A DNA stretch of 29,473 nucleotides from a virus. The stretch covers positions 1 to 29,473 of the IMG/VR virus record IMGVR_UViG_3300042987_001610. One strand, given 5' to 3'. The translations under genes were made by a program, and so were the position numbers. The notes under the pieces were generated by a model. That model had not been told where the DNA came from, did no database searches, and worked only from the letters and a program-made list of their open reading frames with translations. This document shows, piece by piece, positions 24,486-29,473 of the stretch. The first letter of the stretch is position 1. Each line of letters opens with the position of its first letter.

Positions 24486-24775
24486 TTTTTGATCTTTCGT
24501 TTGGGTTCAGAAATGTCGCCGTCCGCGATGACCGGCCTGCGGAGGACCGATTCGATGTGAAGGATCACCCCGCGCTGACCATCGCGAAGGGCGGCGACCA
24601 CGGGGTTGAAATCGTAACCGGGGAGGAAGACTTGGGACTCGGTGGCGAACTGCGCCTTGAGGTCGGCGATGACCGCTTGGCCTTCCTTGGTTCCGAAAAC
24701 CCGGTGGTAGGCGTTGGTGATCTTTTGGCGCTCGCGCTCGCGTTTCAACGCGGCGGCTTTGTCTTCGGGAGCCAT
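24482..24775 (-). CDS. Bbp19-like small virion protein
   Basis: A 97-residue protein beginning MAPEDKAAALKRERERQKIT. The core NAYHRVFGTKEGQAVIADL, then FLPGYDFNPVVAALRDGQRG and VILHIES matches the layout of the Bordetella phage BPP-1 Bbp19 family (Y-R-x-x-F-x-T-x-x-G-x-x-V-L-x-D-L ... F-x-P-G ... R-x-G-x-R). This family is regularly encoded between portal and scaffold or capsid genes; its function is not established. The chosen ATG (24775) shares a base with the TGA of the portal gene (TGATG). The longer upstream extension is a shadow of the portal gene and was excluded. Confidence 0.8.
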   Translation of the reverse strand: MAPEDKAAALKRERERQKITNAYHRVFGTKEGQAVIADLKAQFATESQVFLPGYDFNPVVAALRDGQRGVILHIESVLRRPVIADGDISEPKRKIKK

Positions 24776-26445
24776 CACGCTTGTCCCATCATGCCGGGGA
24801 GCATTCCGGCGAGAGCGGAGTCCTGCTTCACGCTGCCTGCTTTGCCGAGGGCGCTTGCGGTGCGTTCCATCTGCTCGGCCTGCATTTGCTGCTGCGCGGC
24901 TTGGGCGCGGGCGGCTCGTTGCTGCGCGACCATTTCCTCGTCCATCAGCCAACGAGCAGGGAGACCATCGTTGCGGGCCATGTCGCGGGTGATCTCGTCG
25001 AAGTCGAAATTGTCGAGCATATCGGGCTTGATCTGCGCGTAGGGCAGAAGCATTTCGCTGGTGCGAACAAAAGCGGCGTTTTCAAGTTGCTTAATCGCGA
25101 GCGCGATTCGCGAATTGTAGGCGATATCCGGCTCGGGGATGAATCCGACCATCGCGAGTTGCTGGGGTGGTGGCGGGAACTTGCCTTGGCGGGCGAGGAT
25201 CGCAAAAACCCGGCGGAGCATCGGATTGAATAGCTCGGTCGTCATCCGGGCAAAGGTCGGCGAGAATTGAATGAGCTTTTCGGCGCTGCGCTCGGCGACC
25301 TCGCGAGCAGTCATCTGCTTTTCGAGTTGAGCGAACATTTTGAAGAGGTCCACATGGAACGCCTCGTTGATCGCCTCACGCTTGTGGTTGGCTCGGTCCA
25401 CGCCAATGTCGTAGCGCCCGCCGGTTCCCCATTCCTTCGGCATCGCCGAGGGGTTGTTGGGATCGAAATAGGTCACGCCCCCGGCGCGGAGATCGATGTC
25501 GTTGTCGAATCCCGCTGGAATGAGAATGCGCGGGAACGCATGAATCTCGGCGAGCGAGTCGAGTTGCTTTTCGAGAAAGTTGAGTTGCTTGCACTCGGGC
25601 AGCGCGGTCCACGATGGCGAGTAGCCATACGCTTCGCAGGATTTCCACTTGAGGTAACGAGTGACGAAAAATGGCTGCTCGTCGTAACCCGAAACCATCA
25701 GCACATGGCGCGAGGCTTTCTCGATGTAAACCGAGGCATACGGCTTGTTGTTCGCGTCCTTCTTACCGAGTTCGATCTCGCCCGGACCTCGGGGATAGAT
25801 CATGTGGATGCAGGTGTATTTTTTGGAAGACTTGGGAGATTCCAGTTCCTTCCTCATTCCCTCGGGAAGCGCCTCTACGCCGAACTTGAGCGCGGCCTGC
25901 CGTGCGGTCATCTCATATTCGCGTGAGAGCGTATCGACATAGCCTTCGTCGTTCTCGGAGATCGCAAACGAACCGATGTCGAGCTTGGTAAAATTGAGCG
26001 GGGAATTGCGACCGGCCTCGACCAAGATCGCCGCCGTGCCGAATGCGCCACGGTCTAAATAAAGTTCGTGGATTTCTGTGTAAAAGTTCGACCTGCTGAT
26101 TTCCGCCTGCACCACCTCGGTGCAACGCTTGAACCATTGTTCAACAGAATCCTCGGATTCCATTTCCTTTGGAGGGTCCATCGTAAACCAACGCGATTCC
26201 ATCGGAGTCATCCACGCGAGTTGGCCGTTTGCTAGGATCATGTTGGCGCGAACCGCCGTGGCATCAAATAGCGCCGTCTCGTCGGCAATATCCGGCTGCG
26301 ACTGCTGGGTGAACAGACCGGCTTTCCGTGGCATCACAAACTTGGCAATGTCTTCCCACAAAGTTTCCCATGTGGTGCGTTGTTGCACCATTTCTTGGTG
26401 CCGCTGGATTACCTTCTCAACGAGGTCGGGGTTCTTTCCGGTCAT
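24775..26445 (-). CDS. Portal protein (podoviral head-tail connector, T7 gp8-like)
   Basis: A 556-residue protein, close to the length of T7 gp8. Typical elements are an N-terminal RTTWETLWEDIAKFVMPRKA, LDRGAFGTAAILVE, FFVTRYLKWKSCEAYGYSPS, a proline-rich IHAFPRILIPAGFDNDIDL, YDIGVDRANHKREAINEAF, and MTAREVAERSAEKL followed by FARMTTELFNPMLRRVFAIL. This set matches the head-tail connector family. The protein should form the dodecameric portal through which TerL packages DNA and onto which the tail assembles. The C-terminus is Gln/Ala/Met-rich. An in-frame stop (within TTTTGACTG of motif G) lies just upstream, so the ATG at 26445 is the earliest start, one base after the motif and with no Shine-Dalgarno. 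Confidence 0.9.
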   Translation of the reverse strand: MTGKNPDLVEKVIQRHQEMVQQRTTWETLWEDIAKFVMPRKAGLFTQQSQPDIADETALFDATAVRANMILANGQLAWMTPMESRWFTMDPPKEMESEDSVEQWFKRCTEVVQAEISRSNFYTEIHELYLDRGAFGTAAILVEAGRNSPLNFTKLDIGSFAISENDEGYVDTLSREYEMTARQAALKFGVEALPEGMRKELESPKSSKKYTCIHMIYPRGPGEIELGKKDANNKPYASVYIEKASRHVLMVSGYDEQPFFVTRYLKWKSCEAYGYSPSWTALPECKQLNFLEKQLDSLAEIHAFPRILIPAGFDNDIDLRAGGVTYFDPNNPSAMPKEWGTGGRYDIGVDRANHKREAINEAFHVDLFKMFAQLEKQMTAREVAERSAEKLIQFSPTFARMTTELFNPMLRRVFAILARQGKFPPPPQQLAMVGFIPEPDIAYNSRIALAIKQLENAAFVRTSEMLLPYAQIKPDMLDNFDFDEITRDMARNDGLPARWLMDEEMVAQQRAARAQAAQQQMQAEQMERTASALGKAGSVKQDSALAGMLPGMMGQA

Positions 26446-26446
26446 T

Positions 26447-26460
26447 GGTATCAGTCAAAA
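26447..26460 (-). promoter_or_regulatory. Recurrent motif copy G, one base before the portal start codon
   Basis: An exact core, preceded by TGATGCAG much as copy F is preceded by TGATGCGG, so the similarity between F and G extends to about 22 bases. Only one base separates it from the portal ATG and four bases separate it from the stop of the upstream gene (26466). Confidence 0.65.
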
Positions 26461-26465
26461 CTGCA

Positions 26466-27032
26466 TCAGCCGAGGGTCGAGTAGCCGGTCGTGATTGGAG
26501 CTTGCGAACTTTCGCCAGCCAAAATGGATCGACGCATTCCTTTTTTCCGGTTAATTTCCGACTGAATTGATTCCTCTATGCTTGAGTCCACCTGTGCCGG
26601 AGGCGCTGGCTTATTTGCCTCTGCTTGTCTTTTCATTTCTTCCATCTGCGCTTGTTGCGCGGCCAATTGATCTTGACGCTGCCGTTCTAGTATTTGCGCT
26701 TGCCGTTCTTGGGCGGCTCTTGCTTCTGCGGCCTGCCTTGCCGCTGCCTCTTGCTGCGCGGCGTAAGCGGCCCTTGCCTCCTCTTGTTGTTTTTGAAAGG
26801 CTAATTGCTGGGCAGCTTGTTGCTCTTGGTAAATTCTTTGCTGCTCTTGAAATTGACGCTGCTGCTCGGCTGCTCTGGCAGCGGCTTGCCGGGCGGCTTG
26901 CTGGGCGGCTTGCTGCTGGGCAGCCCATTGGCGTTGTTGGGCGGCGGCAGCTTCTTGCGCTTGTCTTTGCTGTTCTTCAGCACGCTTTTGCTCTTCTTTG
27001 CTTGGTCCTTTTCTTCCTCCTCCTCCATACAT
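26466..27032 (-). CDS. Gln/Ala-rich coiled-coil protein next to the portal gene
   Basis: A 188-residue protein. After MYGGGGRKGPSKEEQKRAEE, residues 10-140 are almost only A, Q, E, R and K in heptad-like order, with many AAQQ and EQQR repeats, predicting one long coiled coil. The C-terminal 45 residues differ: a Pro-rich linker, then EESIQSEINRKKGMRRSILA and TGYSTLG. A C-terminal basic GRRS-(I/L)-L-(A/T)-G motif with a final GLG/TLG is common in small podoviral proteins near the portal. It is probably a minor head or core protein. The low-complexity sequence makes homology weak evidence. A Shine-Dalgarno-like GAAAGGA sits about 10 bases before the ATG. Confidence 0.65.
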   Translation of the reverse strand: MYGGGGRKGPSKEEQKRAEEQQRQAQEAAAAQQRQWAAQQQAAQQAARQAAARAAEQQRQFQEQQRIYQEQQAAQQLAFQKQQEEARAAYAAQQEAAARQAAEARAAQERQAQILERQRQDQLAAQQAQMEEMKRQAEANKPAPPAQVDSSIEESIQSEINRKKGMRRSILAGESSQAPITTGYSTLG

Positions 27033-27050
27033 AGTAATGTTTTCCTTTCT

Positions 27051-27494
27051 TTAGTTAATGTCGTAGGTTCTGCATTTGTCGGCGCATTTTGCCATGTGCG
27101 AAAATCCGCCAATGATGAAAGCCACTCCCAGATAAATATCGATGTCGCCGCACCTCACCACTTGCGCTCGGATTTGATCGTCGTGGTCCCCTTTATCTAG
27201 CGAATCCCCGACACGCCAACGACAACACGCAGACACGATAAGCGGGTATAAAAAGGTTTTGTTTTTAAGGAAAAATTTATTGCAAACGAGACTCTCAACA
27301 AAAAGTGCCAGCACCTCGCTGGATTCGTCGCTAGTTGCAATCCTGTCTTTATCCACGCAGTCGTCGATGAAATGCGTGAACGACCAGAATGCTTTCATCC
27401 AATGCAAAGCATCTGAATTGCCATTGGCAATTTCTTCCATCAGCAAAAATGCTTCTGGATTTTTTTGAATTTCTTCCTCGCAGTCGCAATACAT
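27051..27494 (-). CDS. Low-GC helical phage protein of unknown function (moron candidate)
   Basis: A 147-residue protein starting MYCDCEEEIQKNPEAFLLME. It is Cys-rich (9 Cys) and helical, with HWMKAFWSFTHFIDDCVDKD (about residues 31-50) and, near the end, VRCGDIDIYLGVAFIIGGFS followed by HMAK. I have the impression of similar helical phage proteins with an H-x-I-D-D-x-x-D motif and a late RCG...GG..HM block, but cannot name a family. The DDxxD-like motif recalls isoprenyl synthases, yet the protein is far too short. The gene is much AT-richer than TerL or portal and is flanked upstream by the inverted motif copy H. A longer frame from ATG 27611 overlaps the TerL end and is less likely. Confidence 0.6.
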   Translation of the reverse strand: MYCDCEEEIQKNPEAFLLMEEIANGNSDALHWMKAFWSFTHFIDDCVDKDRIATSDESSEVLALFVESLVCNKFFLKNKTFLYPLIVSACCRWRVGDSLDKGDHDDQIRAQVVRCGDIDIYLGVAFIIGGFSHMAKCADKCRTYDIN

Positions 27495-27532
27495 ATCCAA
27501 TGTTTTCGCACAAATTAAAAATTTGGCAAAAA

Positions 27533-27547
27533 TTTGACTGATACCAT
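27533..27547 (+). repeat. Recurrent motif copy H, inverted, after the TerL stop
   Basis: Plus strand TTTGACTGATACCAT, preceded by AA, so 13 of the 14 core bases match but in the opposite orientation to all other copies. It begins three bases beyond the TerL stop. The plus strand also shows AAAAATTTG twice (27517-27525 and 27528-27536), and TGACT...AGTCA flank the motif as a 5-base inverted repeat. Confidence 0.5.
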
Positions 27548-27549
27548 AG

Positions 27550-28872
27550 TCACCGCCGCACCTTTCCGAATCCTCCGCCTCGGAAACCGGCAACGACCTT
27601 AATCGCCTCATGGCGCTCCGGTTTGCGCGGGATCGCGGAGCGGTCGATGACCATGCCTTTTTTTATAGCCTGGTGCGATAGCGAGAACGCATCGGCAAAG
27701 TGCGACGACCAATCATGGACAGGAACATCTTTGATGGTGACGCCATCACGCTCCTCCTTGGAATGGTAGGCGTCGAGCGCCTCGATTCCGTCCGCGCATC
27801 CGGCCTCGTTGATGTGAATGCGCGGGAACGCATCGTTGGCGAGGTTGATCCCATCCCACACCGAAATTTGCCTCGGCACCGGCACCACGCCGGTCAGCCC
27901 GCTGCGAGCCAGCGCCTCCTGCCAGAGTCCTCCAACTTCCGCTGCGGCATCGTGCGGGATGTAATGCCCCCCGTAGGCATACTGCCGGTCCTTGAGCCGT
28001 GCCGCCCAATCCGCCGGGGTCTTGCATTCGTCGGACCCGGAGAGCGCCTCCAAATAATTGATTCGGTCGCCGACCATCTGCCATATCCAGACCTTCTGGT
28101 TGAGCGGAGCGCCGACATCCCATGAAGTGTAAACGGGAAGTTCCTTGAACCACAGAATGTCGTTGGTGACCCGCTTCTCGGCTCTGGCCTTTTCGAGGCT
28201 TCGCACATAGATCGCACCCGGGCGACCGATGTTGAAGGAGCATTCGTATTCTTGCTGGAACGCATTTTCCGTGGTCCCACGCCGAATGTCCGCGAGTTCC
28301 TCGGGCGGGATGATTCCGCTTTCGCTCGCCTTGAGTTGGAGTGTGAACCACTCGTTGTCCGCACACGCCCGGTTCCACATTTTCCAGAAAATGTTTCGCC
28401 CCTTCGGTGTTCCCACCCATGTCGCCCAGCCTTGGTAGTCGGTAAGCGTGGGCCGGATGACATTGTCCCATGCCGCTGGGTCGAGGTCCGCCGCCTCGTC
28501 CATCACCACCCCATCGAGGTAGATTCCGCGAAGGCGCTCGTAGGCTTCGCCCGAGTAGAGGCGAATCGTGGCCTCGTTGTGAAAGGTGATCGCGAGATCG
28601 GCCTTGTTGATCACCACCCCAGGGATTTGGCTAGTGAATTGAACCAGGTATTTCCAAGCGATGTCCTTCGCCTGCTCGCGGGTCGGAGCCACATAAGCGT
28701 AGCGGAGAGGTGGTCCGCTGCGCTTGTGCGAGAGCGCCTTCGCGATGAGGTCTTGGATGCAGACGAAACTCTTCCCGGCGCGGCGATGCAAAACCATCAC
28801 CGACCAGCGTTGCGTCCGGTGCAGGTAGCTCGCCAACTGCGGGCGCGGGATGATGTTAATTTTGAGGGCCAC
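27550..28872 (-). CDS. terL: Terminase large subunit (packaging ATPase and nuclease)
   Basis: A 440-residue protein. Residues 29-36 (HRRAGKSF) are the Walker A of phage terminases, 122-127 (VVMDEA) the Walker B with catalytic Glu, and 152-160 (WVGTPKGRN) the coupling motif. The C-terminal RNase-H-type nuclease has WDVG (Asp252), PHDAA (Asp308) and a final HDWSSHFADAF with Asp387 and Asp394 as candidate metal ligands. It drives ATP-powered DNA packaging through the portal and cuts concatemers. The start is a GTG (28872) reading VALKINIIPRPQL, overlapping the small terminase end by 17 bases; the in-frame sequence further upstream is the out-of-frame shadow of the small terminase gene and was excluded. 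Confidence 0.93.
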   Translation of the reverse strand: MALKINIIPRPQLASYLHRTQRWSVMVLHRRAGKSFVCIQDLIAKALSHKRSGPPLRYAYVAPTREQAKDIAWKYLVQFTSQIPGVVINKADLAITFHNEATIRLYSGEAYERLRGIYLDGVVMDEAADLDPAAWDNVIRPTLTDYQGWATWVGTPKGRNIFWKMWNRACADNEWFTLQLKASESGIIPPEELADIRRGTTENAFQQEYECSFNIGRPGAIYVRSLEKARAEKRVTNDILWFKELPVYTSWDVGAPLNQKVWIWQMVGDRINYLEALSGSDECKTPADWAARLKDRQYAYGGHYIPHDAAAEVGGLWQEALARSGLTGVVPVPRQISVWDGINLANDAFPRIHINEAGCADGIEALDAYHSKEERDGVTIKDVPVHDWSSHFADAFSLSHQAIKKGMVIDRSAIPRKPERHEAIKVVAGFRGGGFGKVRR

Positions 28873-29227
28873 CGATGGTGATGATGTGATCCAGCCCTCC
28901 CGAGACCTCGACCTTCTCCGGTTCGTTCCATCCCATCGCTTTCGCAAGCATCTCGCCATACTTTGCCGTGGCGGGAAGTTCCGGTGGCATTTCCATGAAC
29001 CGCTCGCGCAGCGTTTCGAGGTAGGTTTCTCGCTTGTAGTTGAGCTTGGCCTCGGATTTGGCGCGGAGTTCGTCAACTCTCTTGCCAATTTCAACATTTT
29101 TCAACAATCGCTCACCTCCCTGTCCGGCTCCTTTTTCAGCGTAACCGGCGCGGATGTAGGCTTGCGTGAGCGAGAGACCGCTCGCGACCCCTTGGCAAAA
29201 CGCCTCTTGTTTTGGGTTCAATTTCAT
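28856..29227 (-). CDS. terS: Terminase small subunit
   Basis: A 123-residue protein starting MKLNPKQEAFCQGVASGLSL, then TQAYIRAGYAEKGAGQGGER and LLKNVEIGKRVDELRAKSEA. This L-x-x-K-Q-x-x-F ... S-x-x-Q-A-Y-x-x-A-G-Y ... LL-x-N-x-x-I-x-x-R pattern is the helix-turn-helix region of Terminase_2 type small subunits. The rest is a helical oligomerisation part with LRERFMEMPPELPATAKYGE. It recognises the packaging site and regulates TerL. A TTG at 29263 could extend it by 12 residues, but that extension would encode motif copy I, and the ATG gives the family-like start. No Shine-Dalgarno is visible; the motif lies 9 bases upstream. Confidence 0.88.
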   Translation of the reverse strand: MKLNPKQEAFCQGVASGLSLTQAYIRAGYAEKGAGQGGERLLKNVEIGKRVDELRAKSEAKLNYKRETYLETLRERFMEMPPELPATAKYGEMLAKAMGWNEPEKVEVSGGLDHIITIGGPQN

Positions 29228-29236
29228 AGAGTTGAT

Positions 29237-29250
29237 GGTATCAGTCAAAA
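29237..29250 (-). promoter_or_regulatory. Recurrent motif copy I, before the small terminase gene
   Basis: An exact TTTTGACTGATACC core, 9 bases before the small terminase ATG and 31 bases after the stop of the RusA-like gene. It is the most upstream copy, at the start of the packaging and virion block, where a late promoter would be expected. Confidence 0.65.
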
Positions 29251-29281
29251 TTGATCTTGACAAGAATTGGAAATCTCCCCC

Positions 29282-29473
29282 TCATACTCCCCCTGTGGTT
29301 GTTATTTCGACGGTGGTCATTTCTTCCGCTTTCGTCGCGACTTTGACTTGCCGGAAGATAATTTCGACGCTTCCCGGGTCATCGTCTGTGATAAGTTTCG
29401 CGTAGCGGAGTTGGTCAATAAGTGGTTTGCAGCCTCCTGCAAAATTGTCGGCGTCGAGCAGACTGACTGCCCG
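29282..29473 (-). CDS. RusA-like endonuclease-type protein, C-terminal part (runs off the right edge)
   Basis: The frame open from the window edge to the TGA at 29282-29284 encodes 63 residues: RAVSLLDADNFAGGCKPLID, then QLRYAKLITDDDPGSVEIIF, then RQVKVATKAEEMTTVEITTT and GGV. The D-x-D-N-x-x-x-x-x-K-x-x-x-D-x-L ... D-D-x-x ... Q-x-K-V ... T-x-V-x-I order is that of RusA-type Holliday junction resolvases and related phage proteins, with the paired acidic residues that bind metal. The N-terminal half is outside the window, so catalytic completeness cannot be judged. The protein would act in late DNA processing before packaging. Confidence 0.7.
   Translation of the reverse strand, partial: RAVSLLDADNFAGGCKPLIDQLRYAKLITDDDPGSVEIIFRQVKVATKAEEMTTVEITTTGGV

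Noticed and set aside
27359-27404. FIDDCVDKD read as an isoprenyl synthase DDxxD site
   Set aside because: The protein has about 147 residues, far below that enzyme class, and a second Asp-rich motif is missing.
27495-27611. Longer start (ATG 27611) for the low-GC gene
   Set aside because: The extension overlaps the TerL end in another frame and would be coded in GC-rich DNA unlike the rest of the gene; ATG 27494 is preferred but not proven.
28873-29097. N-terminal extension of terL
   Set aside because: It is read out of frame through the small terminase gene and looks non-coding; the GTG at 28872 starts family-like sequence.
349-29250. The recurrent motif as an ordinary sigma-70 promoter
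   Set aside because: TTGACT resembles a -35 box, but no shared -10 element lies about 17 bases downstream in the different copies, and some copies have TCGACT.

Overview
The window is a continuous piece of a podovirus-type tailed phage genome, or a prophage of that kind. It holds the packaging and virion module, and every gene lies on the minus strand, so transcription runs from the right end (29473) to the left end (1). Genes are tightly packed, most junctions overlap or nearly touch, and no host housekeeping gene, integrase or transposase is visible. The relatives suggested by the proteins are T7-like podoviruses and Bordetella phage BPP-1-like podoviruses (Bbp19-type protein, BPP-1/P22-like capsid family, Mtd-like N-terminal domain). 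The host cannot be read from the sequence. The C-terminal 'EGYLAHKWGL' tail module is common in Verrucomicrobia and Planctomycetes material, so an environmental host of that sort is only a guess.

Order in transcription direction: 3' end of a RusA-like gene (29473-29282); small terminase; large terminase (GTG start, overlapping); a low-GC helical protein of unknown function; a Gln/Ala-rich coiled-coil protein; portal (head-tail connector); Bbp19-like protein; a 58-residue conserved-looking protein; scaffold; a tRNA with CAU anticodon; major capsid protein; a hairpin that may be a partial terminator; a tail tubular protein A carrying a duplicated gp11-like domain and fused fibre repeats; an Mtd_N-like protein; a 95-residue protein; a Gly/Ser/Thr-rich fibre; a tailspike with a SASA-type acetylesterase domain and a LamG-like C-terminus; tail tubular protein B (nozzle); a GNAT-like protein; and three internal virion (ejection) proteins. 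The last of these is a 2945-residue polyvalent protein with ADP-ribosyltransferase-like and GNAT-like domains. A single-span membrane protein (possible holin or spanin) and the first codons of one more gene follow.

The most striking signal is not a gene. A 14-17 base sequence, TTTTGACTGATACC on the coding strand, recurs exactly five times and in four near copies. It lies just before the small terminase, portal, scaffold, capsid and membrane-protein genes and directly after the tRNA. It also occurs in-frame in linkers of the giant polyvalent protein, and once inverted beside the low-GC gene. It may be a phage promoter family, an RNA-processing or translation element, or a module-boundary recombination sequence.

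All family assignments come from reading motifs by eye; no database search was run.
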